A stretch of DNA of 64,000 nucleotides, taken from positions 23,475,434-23,539,433 of the forward strand of contig OY986969.1 of NCBI GenBank assembly GCA_963920575.1, read 5' to 3'. The DNA comes from Narthecium ossifragum. Lineage: Eukaryota; Streptophyta; Magnoliopsida; Dioscoreales; Nartheciaceae. Made by a program: the position numbers and the translations under genes. Shown in pieces: positions 11,744 through 22,840 of the stretch. The notes under the pieces were generated by a model, which did not search any database, was not told the origin of the DNA, and saw only the letters and a program-made list of their open reading frames with translations. The stretch's first letter is position 1; each line of letters begins with the position of its first letter.

Positions 11744-14700
11744 GAATAGATTGAGGGACACTTACGGGACTACAGCAGCATCAACAATCTCCGGCATGGT
11801 TCGCAATATATTCTCCAGTTCAGCCGGTGGAACCTGCAGTGGAATCAAAAACGATATGAAACATAGAACTTAATTAATCACCAAAACATGCAGTACGTAC
11901 GTGCATGCGTCATGCGTGCGTACATATATATAGTTCAATATCTTCAAATCAGAGATGCAATAATATTACCTGATATCCCTTGTACTTGATCAACTCCTTG
12001 AGCCGATCCACAATGTAAAGGAAGCCATCCTCGTCGAAACAACAAAGGTCTCCGGTCTTCAACCATCCATCGGAGCTGATGGTGTAAGCATTAGCTTCGG
12101 AGTCACCAACATAACCTGATTAGGTTACAACGTCAAACAATGTCATTAGGTATCGCACTTGCGCCTGCTTGATGGTCTCTCTTCTGGCACTCTATATAGA
12201 TCACGTCACGTACCTATCATGACGGTGGGCCCTCGTAGCCAAAGCTCGCCGGTTAGGCCGAAGGACAAGGCCTGGCCCGTAGAAGGGTCTACGATCTTGG
12301 CTTCCATGTTTCCATTTAAACGTCCTACGGATCTCGGACGACGGTATTCCTCGGGTTTCAGCATTTGAGATACCGATCCCCCCTCAGTGGAACCATATCC
12401 CTGAGAGCCAAAGAAGAGCCGACCGGCAAAACTGGATTATAGCATAGACACAGTAACTCTGAGGTGAGCGAGCTACCTAGCTACCAAGCAAGGAGTGGAA
12501 TCTTATGGAATGGAATGGCTCCAGACGAAATTTGGGATCTAAGCCTATTAGCCTAATCCAAGAGCCCAATTGCGTTTGACCTATTGTGTGAGGTATCAGG
12601 TAAGTTAGCACAAGTTAGATTAATAAATACCCCAGATGTATTATTGTGGGCCCCAAAACGGGATCCTCCCGCTTTTGGCATGATTTGCTAGCTTGGCTTA
12701 AAAGATGGGCCTTTGAAAGGCTTGGGCCCCCGCTACAACCAGGATCGGAGGTGTGCATCGTGATCGGATCCTCCAATCAGCCTGCATAGGATCGCAGGTG
12801 TGCTTCGTGCACACCGCACTCCCAGGTGTGTTGTGAACGTGTGTTTGTCGAGAAATTTTTTTCAAATCTAACCGTATACAAGACAGGGTTTTTTATATCA
12901 AACTGTCCATATTAGCTCTCTAGATTTCTATCTCACGGTCCACAAAAGCCACGCTTTTATCAACGTTGAAGAGATTTAAATAGAGTGAAAATCAATGGTG
13001 GGAATGGAGGATCTCGGTGTAAGCATAATTGAATGAATGCACATAACTGATACGGGAGGTATTGAGGAGAGATATACGCACGGGAGGTATTGAGGAGAGA
13101 TCTACGCAGATGACCACCACCCCTCCCCTCCCCTCCCCTCCCCCCCCCCCCCCCCCCCTCTTATGAGATCTCCCTCCTTTGTCTCCTCAAGATTATCTCC
13201 GATGACTGCAGTGTCCGTATGTGTGTTATAAAATTAGATTTTAGGGTTTTCTCTTTTTGTAATTTTCTGATGAGTTTTGATTGGTTTAGGGCTGAATGAG
13301 TTTTGATTGATTTAGGGACGAAGCTTAGGTATAAGCCGGGAGTGGTGATGGGAGAGGGAAGCATTTAGTCCCCAATTGTGGCCTTAGCCGATCGATTTGA
13401 TCCTTTTTGAAACCATTAATTGTTCTCGGTATCTTAAAAAAAAAAGTCGCTCAATTATAAAATCCAAAGGTCCCATCTTTTCTTCTACCTGTAACTTTTA
13501 CTATAGTTTAAATTAGCAATATCAATACACGAGATCGGCGGGTTTACGGACCTTTTAGAAATTCCCTGCTTTAACTATTACAGCAACCGTTGAGATTTTT
13601 AATTCTTTTTATTATCTAACTATTACGACTCATCTTTTCAAATTAAAAACATGTAGATCATGAATTGATTGCCACCGTCTTATATGACAGGCTTATATGA
13701 CAAGATGGTTATAACTTAACCATTCTGTTGTCCTACGTGGAGCGTATGTAGAAAGGGTTATCCTACGTGGAGAGAATAGTAGGAGAGGAAAGGAAGTTAG
13801 TGGACGATAGTGGGGGGTTAATGAGGAGTTATTAGGAGAGTTGAAAAGAGAGGGTGGTTACCCTATCATGTGGCAGGAGGACTTACTAGTAAAACAATAA
13901 AGATAGAAAGTTACCAGACTTCTATCTGACGATGGAGAGAGCGGTTTCGGGAATTACATCTAACAATAGAGAGAGTAGACACGTGGCAGGTTATAATAAA
14001 TTCGGTTCTTTTTAAGCATGTAACGTAGGAGGATGTGAGATCATGGATTATAACCGTGCCGTCGACGCGGGTATGTACCTATTGTTCTAAGAGAAGGAAA
14101 CAAAATTCTTTAGTGACATGTTGTTAGTCATAAATATAACCATTTGGGCGATTATCAAGATCAATGGCAATTTCATAAATATTGACAATCAGTCAATAGA
14201 TACTTCAATGTTGACACAACTGAAGTATTTTGATCATAATTTTTACATCAAGTATCCAAAGTGAGCGATTCTTGAACCATGAGAAAGAGGACAGAAAGAT
14301 CTACAACTTTGTTGTTGAAAAGATCTTCAGATTCCATCGTTTACTATGTCAAACCGGCGATCGAAGTATCCAGTGGCAAAATAGTAAATAATGGCCGATA
14401 ATCTAAATGTCATCGTCCAAAAGATGGCCGATGTCATCGTCCAAAAGATGGCCGATGTCATCGTCCAGTTTTCAATCGGCCAAAACCCATCGGCCATATT
14501 TTGACTGATTATTTTAATAAGACATCGATGTGTTTCGACCATTTTGACGATAACTTTCTCATACGATATCCAAATGAGTTGGTTTTTAGACTGATGGAAA
14601 GAGAATTCGAAGACCTACAACTTTCATGTTCAGAGTTTTATCAAATTCCAAGGTTATTGATACGAGCGGTCTACTCGTAATCCTCTCGTATCGGGTCTCT

Positions 14701-17700
14701 ACTGCTCCAATCGATCAGAATCGGCCTGATCGGACTTGATTTGAGTCCAATTGGCTGAATCTGGCTAGCTGGATCGGATCTAGCTGAGCTTGATTGGATG
14801 GGACTTGACTGGGTCAAGTCTGAAGTGATCTGGATCAAGCTGACCAAGTTGGATTGGGCTGGATCCGGACTAAGTGGCTCGGCTGAACCAATCAGACTTG
14901 GGCTGAGTCTGATTCAAGTTGGCTGGCTGAACCGGACTGGATCGGATGGCTGAGAGTCGCCGGAGTAGATCGCCGACGTAGGGGCGTCGACGGAGGTCAG
15001 GACCTTTGCAGGAAGGTTCGTGGGTTGATGGGGAAGAGATCCAACAGCTCAGATCTGGGAGATGGGTGGCGGATCGGCCAGATCTGGGAGGTCGACGGCG
15101 GGTTAGAGGAGGCCGGCGTCGGGGACGACGAAGGGGAGCTTGGCGGGGCTTGAGACGTCGGGAACGGTCAGGATATGGTCTACGGAGGCCGTGGAAGGGT
15201 TTTAGGATGGTTTGGAGGTGGGATAGGGATCGGACGTGGTTGATGGCGGTGAGGACGAAGGTTGGGCTTGCCGGGGAAGGCGCCGGAGAGGGTGAAGGGC
15301 GACGGGAAAGAGATGGCCGGGGTCGTGTGGCTTAGGGGAAGACTTTGGTGGTCTTGGCTGGTAGCGGGGGTGGCCGAAGAGGGCTGGGGAAGGACGACCG
15401 GCGGTAGTTTAGGGTTTGGCAAGGGAGGGAGACGATGAACAGTGCAGTGACGAGGCGGTGACATGGCGATGACGTGGAGGAGAGAGAAAGTCCGTGGAGG
15501 CGGTGCCGGCTGCGGAGAAGATGACCGACGGGGAAGAAAGTGGATCTATGGTAGATATCTGGTGGAAGCTATATTATCTCTACTCTTATGATATTCTACT
15601 ACTATAATTTATCAACTACTCTTAATCATTCATCTCATGCATAACCTAATACAAACTACTAAGGTCCTTTTATAGAAACCTTGACAGAGTCCTAATGCAA
15701 CTAAAAAACCCCCTTACTTAATTAGCAAGTAATAAGGCTTTCTAACTCAACTCAACTTCCTAGCTCAAATGAACTTTTAATTAATTCATAACAATCAAAT
15801 ATCAAATAGGACTCAATTAAATATAAAAAGCTAATGATAAATCCTAATCAAATACTCTAGTTTGAATTAGGGAAGTCCAAGTCAAACTAGGAAAGAGTCT
15901 GAACCAGTTTGGTTCCTCTTCTGGGTTCGGATCCAGTTAGTCGAGTCGGATCGACTCGTATCAGTTATCATCGACCAAATCATAGTGGAAGACAAGACGC
16001 TCTATCTGATGGCAGTTTCGTAAATAGCAAAAGATATCGTCCAGTTATGCATTTATGACGGTTTCAGATTCAGTTTCTGACAGTTGCAGTGGGCAGTTCG
16101 AGTTGTTTCAAGGTGGTTACCAGAAGCTCTATAAAAGGCCAAGAGGATGAAGGAAAAAGTCTCTCCCAAAATCAAGAGCAAAAAAACTACTTTATCTATC
16201 TTAGCATGTATCAATAGACTTAGCTCTATCTACAATGTAGCCTTTTAAATTTAACAATGAAGTTTTTATTCTTTTAAATTCCTACAACTAGTCCTTCATT
16301 TTTAGGAGTAGTGTTACAATAATTTCTTCCATGGGAGTAATATTACCATAATTTTCTAGGGCTAGTGCTACCATAATTCTATTCATAAGAGTAGATCTAT
16401 TTCTCATAGGAGTAGATTTACCATAATTTATTATCTTCAATTTCCCTCTATTTTCTTTATTTTATTTCTTTCCTCATCCAATCTCAACAGCTTCGACATC
16501 TTGTTCGAACAAAGTTCGAAGGAGTAGAACTAAATCATAATCTCTTGATTTTTGATGTTAGATCATTTTAACCCTTTTTTTTTTTCCTAGGCGAATCAAC
16601 GACATGTTCTAACACATGCAATTTTGTTCTCTTTTATTCAAAATTTCGGAAAGAGAAAGATCGGTGATAATTTGATAAAATTGATTGCCACGTAATTAAA
16701 AGTTCAGGCGTAAACTATCATATTGTGTGAGTGTGACGTACCTGTCTTAGCAGCACGCGCGGGAATCGCGTCACGAGCCGCTCGGCGGCGTCCTCTGCTA
16801 GTGGCGCGCCGCCGGTAAGGACCCAACGGAGCTCCGAGAGGTCAAGCCTCGCCACCTCCTCAGAACGCGACATAGCCACCACGACCGGTGGAGCTGCCGT
16901 CATACCTGTGACTCGGTACCGCTCCGCCGCCCCCAGCAACTCCCCCATCCCAGGCCGCCCGAGCACCACGATGGTCATTCCGCGCGCTATCCCCTTGAGA
17001 CCCAAGAAGAAACCCATAGAGTGAAACCACGGCGCCGCGAGAAGCATGGTGTCCGACTTCGACGACTTGGGTTCTAGCGCATGGGCACCCGCGATCATGG
17101 CGATGAAGTTCCTATGAGACAGTGCCGCCGCCTTCACAAGACCTGTCGTCCCGGAGGAGAACAGGATGGCCGTCGGATCGGACTGGCTCACCCCCGCATC
17201 GGCGATTGGCGGGTCCGTATCGGCAAGGAAGGCTCTAAATTGGGGGGAATCGATGAGAACGATGACGCTGGCGTCACGAGGGAGCTTGGAAGCAACGGAG
17301 GAGGAAGCGATGAAGAATTGGGGCTTCGCGAGGTGGATTTGGTGGGCGATCTCCGTGGAGGTGGAGGTGGGATTGGTGGGGGCGACGACGGCGCCCAGGG
17401 AGAAGAGGGCAAGGTATAAGATGGGGATGTCGAGACAGGACGAAGCGAGGAGGAACACTACGTGGCCCTTGGAGATTCCCACCTCGGATCGCAGGGAGGC
17501 GGCGAGGGAGCGGACCCGGGCGATGAGATCGGGATAGGAGAGGGACTCGCCGGTGGAGGCGTCGATGAGGGCGGGGTGGGAAGGTAGGGGTTTGGGGAGC
17601 AGAGAGAGAATATAGGAGGTGGTGGAGAGGGGCTGGGACACGGGTGGGAGGGGGGCGGGTGGGCGGAGGCTGAAGAAGGTCCTTGTGGCAGCGCAGTACC

Positions 17701-17776
17701 CACTGCGAGGATCGATCCGCGAGGGCGGCGCCACCGTCGGAGGGAGAGGAGAGGCTTTAGTGAGGGAGGAGGCCAT
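10915..17776 (-). CDS. 4-coumarate--CoA ligase-like protein (gene A), 6 exons, 551 aa
   Basis: An ANL-superfamily acyl/aryl-CoA synthetase of the plant 4CL-like/OPCL1-like group, which activates carboxylic acids with ATP and CoA. Exons (minus): 17776-16742, 12400-12214, 12115-11970, 11833-11766, 11333-11231 and 11031-10915. All junctions are GT-AG and the sum is 1656 nt, with no internal stop. Motifs: P-loop SSGTTG (residues 207-212, followed by LVKAAALSH), GYGSTEG (346-352), GELWLRG (396-402), SDGWLKTGD (about 422-430), and PTGKVLRR with the adenylation lysine K536. The protein ends GGICRL. CRL resembles a weak peroxisomal PTS1, and OPCL1 acts in peroxisomal jasmonate synthesis, but targeting and substrate are inferred. 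Gene B (22841-28061) is its tandem paralogue. Intron 1 (4.3 kb) is packed with transposon remnants. No damage is seen; probably functional. Confidence 0.93.
11705..11740. repeat. (TA)n microsatellite in intron 4 region of gene A
   Basis: A pure TA tract between exon 5 (11231-11333) and exon 4 (11766-11833). A shorter TA tract lies at about 11142-11164 in the last intron. Both are likely polymorphic. Confidence 0.9.
13141..13158. repeat. C18 homopolymer after a (CCCCT)n run
   Basis: Preceded by repeated CCCCT units from about 13120. Its length is likely unstable or uncertain in the assembly. Confidence 0.85.
13862..13889 (+). mobile_element. Helitron-like 3' terminus in the intron
   Basis: A hairpin CCTATCATGTGGCAGG (13862-13877, with wobble) is followed 8 nt later by CTAG (13886-13889) and then T. 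Preceding sequence (13740-13860) shares GTTATCCTACGTGGAG, TTAGTGG and GGTGGTTACC-like motifs with the repeat cluster at 37.6-39.6 kb. The 5' end was not found. Confidence 0.5.
14407..14467. repeat. 24-bp tandem repeat, about 2.5 copies
   Basis: Unit ATGTCATCGTCCAAAAGATG plus GCCG at 14407-14430 and 14431-14454, with a partial copy to 14467. It lies within the LTR-derived part of intron 1. Confidence 0.85.
14660..15960 (-). mobile_element. LTR remnant, minus sense
   Basis: A minus-strand TATAAAAGG lies at 15666-15674, and a GC-rich leader runs leftwards from it (15550-15000), a layout also seen in other LTRs of this window. CTACTCGTA/GACTCGTAT-like sequences at both edges suggest the limits, but no clean target duplication was found. 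Confidence 0.35.
15960..16617 (+). mobile_element. LTR remnant, plus sense
   Basis: TATAAAAGG at 16130-16138 is followed by an AAGAGCAAAAAAACTACTTT-like leader and pyrimidine/AT-rich U5-like sequence ending near GTTCTAACA (16617). The upstream part of its U3 may continue at 14100-14660, across the minus-sense remnant. Limits are uncertain. Confidence 0.35.
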
Positions 17777-17810
17777 GTCGTTGAGCTGTAGACAAGTAAT
17801 AAACAGACTA

Positions 17811-17819
17811 ATATATAAA
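17811..17819 (-). promoter_or_regulatory. Candidate TATA box of 4CLL gene A
   Basis: The minus strand reads TTTATATAT about 35-43 nt upstream of the ATG at 17776. That would leave a very short 5' UTR, so either the leader is short or transcription starts elsewhere. No other nearby TATA is better placed. Confidence 0.4.
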
Positions 17820-17844
17820 GGGAACAGAGCATTGGAATTTTAAA

Positions 17845-19450
17845 TCAGGGAGGGGAAAAGGTCGGTGAAAATGACAGCGGGTGTTTGAAATTCCTAAAAA
17901 GAATAAAGTTGTGTACATTACATGTGATATGTGTAATGCAGATGTCATCTAATCGATAGTTCACTATCAATTTTTTTCATATGACTCATGATAGACTATT
18001 ATCGATAGACTAGATCAATGAGCTCACTTATGATTGAATTGTGAGGCACCGATTGGTTGATAGAGTCCATTGATATCTCCACTATTGATGGACTAGATGA
18101 ATAATTCAATCGCCAGTTGTATACTGATTAATTGATCTAGTTCATTGATAGTAGACCATTACTCATAAATTATATAAATGAATCGATAAATCACTGTTAA
18201 TAATTTTTTAATAATAATATGTAATGCACGTCGCACATTAACATGTACACGAATCAACGCTTCTCACGAAAACTACACAAATCAACGCTTTTTGCCGAAA
18301 CAACACTTGATGTGTTTGTCGCTTTCTGATTCTGCCAACCGACAAAATCTATTTTTAACGGCTCGGGGCCCCAAGTTTTTGCTTTTGTTTCCGGCTTTAC
18401 TCGCCACCCATCGACGCAAACCAGGCAAGCCTCACGGGACCTTGGAAGGACTCTCTTTAAGGAATTTTGTTTGAAAGGAATTTTGTTTTACTCCTACCAT
18501 CATAACAATCATTACCTTCTAATTGAGTCTCATCTAATGATTTAGATCATTAACATTTGAATTTGTTGTGTGAGGGGCACAACTAAGCACTCAAGAAGAA
18601 TGGTTTTTGGAGGAACTTATCCTACATAATTGCTTTAACTTTATTTATATAAAACATATAGTTGTTTTTGCATCCTTTAGATGATTTCACTCATAGTCCT
18701 CCAGTTTATGTTCGAAAGTATCCTTACTACCACAAAATGAGAAAAGCCCTCGAGAAATTCTTTTTTACCTTTGCTAGATTTTATGTGAAATTATAGTCAA
18801 CAAAAAATCGGCATTATGGATAATGATGTTGATATAAAATCCAGCGAACGCCAAATCATAGAAAGTCCGTCCTCATGAAGATTGCTACTCCATCGAGACT
18901 CTTGACTCCTTCATTAGTTTAGATTCTTATCAATGAATGGCTCCTTTGTTCTATTATCTTTTGCTTGAATTCATGTGAAAATTATTATAAAAAAAAAATC
19001 GAACATCATAGATAATGACGTTGATATACAAGTCACCGAAGCACCAAATCGTTGAGCCAATCTAATCCGTATTATAAACTAGTATAAGTCACCAAGTTGT
19101 ATGCAGGTTTTAATTTCTAGATTTGTGTAGCGTAGGGTGACCGTGCGTATGAAATTTTTTATTTTATTTTTGCTTAATTGAGCTTGACGGCTAGAAAGAA
19201 AAAAAACAGAGTGAACTCCAATGTTTTTTTTTAAGAGCTGGGCGAAAAGACTAGGATAAATGATAAAAGATTTAAGTCTAGGACCAAATCAAAGGTCAAC
19301 CAGGTGGGAGGATTCAGGCTATATCACAAATATAGATTCGCATATGATGACTAAAACCGGGGTATGAGCTGCCCAATCCGCCCTTGAATTACATTAATTT
19401 CCAGGAAGTATGCACTAAATTTCGTTTAGATTACAGAACTTGTCAATAAG
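17845..19450. other. Intergenic upstream of gene A
   Basis: No gene. 17950-18180 is AT-rich with ATCGATAG/ACTAGATCAATGA-type inverted motifs and may be an old fold-back element. 18770-19060 contains two diverged copies, about 190 bp apart, of a GATAATGA-GTTGATATA block (TGTTGATATAAAATCC near 18830; CGTTGATATACAAGTC near 19020). The remainder shows nothing recognisable. Confidence 0.4.
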
Positions 19451-20192
19451 TTTTAGGGTTAATTGGTGATATACCCAACTTAGTGACCTTTTTCATCCCA
19501 AAATCCTATTAAAAATCTATTTGATAAAAAACCCATCTAATTAGCAAAAGCTTGTTGAATACACTAATTGGGACGAAAATTGCGTGCTGAGCTGGCATTC
19601 CCGTTACGGCGGATAAGGGCGATCCAGGTGAGAGGCTGTGAGAGTAGTTGACTCGGGCGAGTTACCGTGAGAGCCTGGCTGAGTTGGAAACAGCTTTGAC
19701 TGGCCCCACTCGCTAGTTTAGACCAAGTATGGATTAATTGCTGTAATTTGGATTAATCTCAGCTAATTAACCTCTCTTTTGTCTCTTCTTCTTTCACACC
19801 CACTACTACTCTACTCTAATGGTAAGCGAGAGAGAGCCTGACTGCCTAATCTCTATCTTAATGCCATTTAATTATGAAGAGAATTGGATTAATTTTGTGT
19901 TGGTTTCTCTTTAAGAGTGACCTGTTGCCTTGCTGGTACTGTTCATAGTTGGCCGGATCAGACCAATAAACCGGATTGCATCACATAATACGCTTAATAT
20001 AAAGATCATATAATATCATCGATCTGGCTGCAGGCGATGCAACATCTGATATAATACATACGGCAACATCTGATATAATATCATCCTAAAACCCTATTAA
20101 AAATCTATTTGATGAAAAAGTTCACTAAGTTGGGTATATCACCAATTAACTCAAGAATAACCCATCTAATTAGCAAAAGCTTGTTGAATACA
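19451..20192. repeat. Scrambled inverted/direct repeat (A-B-C ... B-A'-C)
   Basis: Left side: block A (GTTAATTGGTGATATACCCA... at about 19455-19494), block B (CCTATTAAAAATCTATTTGA... at about 19503-19527), block C (ACCCATCTAATTAGCAAAAG... at about 19529-19563). Right side (20083-20192): B again in direct orientation, then A inverted (GTTGGGTATATCACCAATTA), then C direct. B joins inverted A through GATGAAAAA, present in both. Confidence 0.8.
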
Positions 20193-20699
20193 CTTGGGCT
20201 TCACGGCTGCATGTATGCTGCTGTGTCTTTTTGTTTTGTTTAACCCTGTAAGGATCTGAGTGGATTACCAAATAAGATCCTAGACAATACATCTAGAATT
20301 GGGTATTTAACTTGGGAGACCAAAACTGGGCACTTGTTTCTCTAAATCAAACTCGTTTCTAATGCTATATAGAGGCCTCCTCTTCTTCAAATGGCGTGCA
20401 AGCAACCACATATTTGGGCTTGACAACGGGCAATGATTACATATGTTGGCTTCATGAAGGTTGAACAAAGCAAAATACCAAAAAAGCCCGGAGCTTAAAA
20501 AAATGAACTCAAGATGTGTATAAAAGTTTGCAATTAGCCAGGGCCCCAGGGCCCCGGGGCCGGTCAAGGCTATCATGGTATCATGGGTTTCTTGACACAC
20601 ACTTGACTGTGATATCTTTGCTTATACTATATCCAGCACCATTAAATGGTTTACAAGAAATATTTCGTGAAGACTTATTACCATGCCACAAATATTAAT
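20193..20699. other. Intergenic, nothing recognised
   Basis: It contains the palindromic GGGCCCCAGGGCCCCGGGGCC-like stretch around 20540-20562. The frames on either strand (20307-20600, 20516-20698) have no recognisable similarity. Confidence 0.3.
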
Positions 20700-21985
20700 G
20701 TGAATAATAAAAATGAGAATCACATCACTTATGCATTCCATTTTTATCATTGCTGAAAATGAGAACAAAAAAAGTCATGTATTCCATTTTTATCATTGAT
20801 AAAAATGGGAATCACAGCACTCATGCTCCCATTTTAACATTGATAAAAATGGGAATTCCATTTTTATGATAAAAATGAGAACCAAAAAGTCATGCATCCC
20901 ATTTTTATCATTGAATAGGGAAAAATCGGCAAAAAAAGGAAAAGTTAGAAAAATATGAAAAATTATGGGAAAGTGAGAATGATAAATGAGAATAATAATA
21001 TTAAAAAAATGACAAAAATGGATAAAAATGAAAAAATGTGGGTTATTATTCTCATTTTTATCATTCCGAGAAAGATAAAAATGAATTTTTATCATTCCGA
21101 GAATGAGAAAAATTTCAAGAATTTCATTTTTATCATTTCGAGAATGCATTTTTATCATTCCGAGAATAAATTTTTATCATTTTTATCTTTGATAAAAATG
21201 GGAATCATAGTACTCATGCATCCCATTTTTATCATTGATAAAAAATAGAAACCAAAAGTTCGTGCATTTCATTTTTATCATTGATAAGAAAGGGAATCAC
21301 AGCACTCATGCATCCCATTTTTATCATTGATGAAAATGAGAACAAAAAAGTCATGCATTCCATTTTTATCATTGACAAAAATGACTTTAATCATTGATAA
21401 AAATGGAAATCACAACACTCATGCATCCCATTTTAATCATTGATAAAAATGAGAATCCCATTTTTATCATTGATAAAAATGGGATTCTCATTTTTATCAA
21501 TGATAAAAATGGGAATCAAAAAGTCATGCATCCCATTTTTATCATTGATAAAAATGAGAATAAAAGTCATTCATCCCATTTTTATCATTCCGAGAATGTT
21601 GAAAATGGATTTTTATCATTCCGAGAATTTCATTTTTATCATTCCCAGGATGATAAAAATTCATTTTTATCATTCCAAGCATTTCATTTTTATTATTCCG
21701 AGAATGATAAAAATAAAAATGATTTTTGATCATTCCGAGACATTCCTAGAATTTCATTTTTATCATTCCAAGAATTTGATTTTTATCATTCCGAGAATGA
21801 TAAAAATTCATTTTTATCATTCCGATAATTTTATTTTTATCATTCCGAGACATTCCGAGAATTTCATCTTTATCATTCCGGGAATTTTATTTTTATCATT
21901 CTGAGAATGATAAAAATAAATTTTTATCATTTTTATCATTCCGAGTATGATAAAAATTCTCATGCTTATTTTTATCATTCCGGGA
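20700..21985. repeat. AT-rich palindromic minisatellite array
   Basis: About 1.3 kb built almost entirely from CATTTTTATCATT and its complement AATGATAAAAATG. Left part (to about 21560): units are self-complementary around TTATCATTGATAA and joined by GGGAATCACAGCACTCATGCATC-like linkers. Right part: TTTTTATCATTCCGAGAA units in direct orientation, with complement copies interspersed. Unit length is irregular. Every open frame here (for example 20793-21158, 20955-21248, 21394-21904) is low-complexity HFYHS/ENDKN translation of the repeat and not a gene. Probably derived from a fold-back/MITE family amplified in place. Confidence 0.9.
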
Positions 21986-22840
21986 AACAACAACAACTAC
22001 ACGCAGACAGGCGTCTTTGCTAGGTGGACGGGGTTTTTATCCGAAAAACTGTTTAGATGCGTTTTTGGCCCCATAAGTTAGACTTATGGGGGTTTGACCC
22101 ATTCCCCCTATTATAAGCTTATCATATTTAATTAATTTAATTTTCTTATTAACTGTGATTAGTAAATACTCAAGCTTCATCCGATTTATTTGCCCACCCC
22201 CAAAATTGAGTTTTATCTCGTTTAAAATTTGCCCAAGCTTCATACCGTGAAGAAGCCCAAATCTGTGTGGGGGCCCATGGCTGTCTTATCTTGAGAGGTT
22301 GAAACATCATACACTCCAATTCCACAATTCCCTTACGCACAAACCCCTCCCCCTCACTCTCCCGGCCGCCTCTTCTCTTACGCACAAACCCCCCTCTTCC
22401 CCAATTCCACCAATCCTGATGTCGACCTCCGTCACCGACCTCGAGCTCCCTGACATCCGGCGCCGTTTCCTCCTTCCACGACGACCGCGCTATCCTCGCA
22501 CGCCGCTCGCCTTGCCGTAGCTCTCCCTCGAGCTCCCTCCCTCCGGATCTCTCTCTCCCTCCCACGCTACGATTGCCGCCCTCTCCCCTACAAGCTCGGC
22601 CGGAGCACCGCCATCGGGGGTGGTTGAGGAGAGATGGAGGCAGCTAAAGAGGGAGCGCTGGGAGGATAAGGCGATGGTGGAGAAAAGGTAGTGATGTCTT
22701 TTTGCATGCTATTTGGGTTTAATGCCTGAAAAAAGTACTGTCTTGGCTTATTGACAAATTAAGATGAGCATTTGGGCCTATGGCCAAATCCCCCTAAGTT
22801 TTATATCTCCTGTAAGCCACCAATGCTTCTCTATGGTCAA
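21986..22840. other. Downstream flank of 4CLL gene B
   Basis: It contains a palindrome CCCCATAAGT-TAG-ACTTATGGGG (22070-22092). 22280-22690 is GC-rich, with a plus-strand stretch around 22420-22500 that looks exon-like in composition (STSVTDLELPDIRRRFLL) but is too short and unplaced to name. The long minus frame at 22170-22565 is antisense to it. No gene is called. Confidence 0.35.

Larger units (their letters stand above)
12401..16741. other. Intron 1 of 4CLL gene A: repeat-filled
   Basis: This 4.3-kb intron holds no host exon. Recognisable content: a C homopolymer (13141-13158), a hairpin-CTAG Helitron-like terminus (13862-13889), a 24-bp tandem repeat (14407-14467), a stretch of degenerate GGATTGG/TGGCTGA repeats (14700-14960), and two LTR remnants with opposite promoters (minus about 14660-15960, plus about 15960-16617). 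The GC-rich frames at 15006-15464 on both strands look like LTR leader sequence. Confidence 0.6.

Noticed and set aside
15006..15464. GC-rich frames (109 codons +, 94 codons -)
   Set aside because: Open on both strands, low-complexity Arg/Gly or Pro/Ser, located in an LTR-like leader within intron 1.
17081..17843. Several frames antisense or frame-shifted to 4CLL exon 1 of gene A
   Set aside because: Shadows of a GC-rich exon; the minus frame has all ANL motifs and splices correctly. The same applies to 27355-27904 over gene B.
20793..21904. Long frames with HFYHSEND-like repeats
   Set aside because: Translation of the AT-rich palindromic array; no start context and periodic composition.
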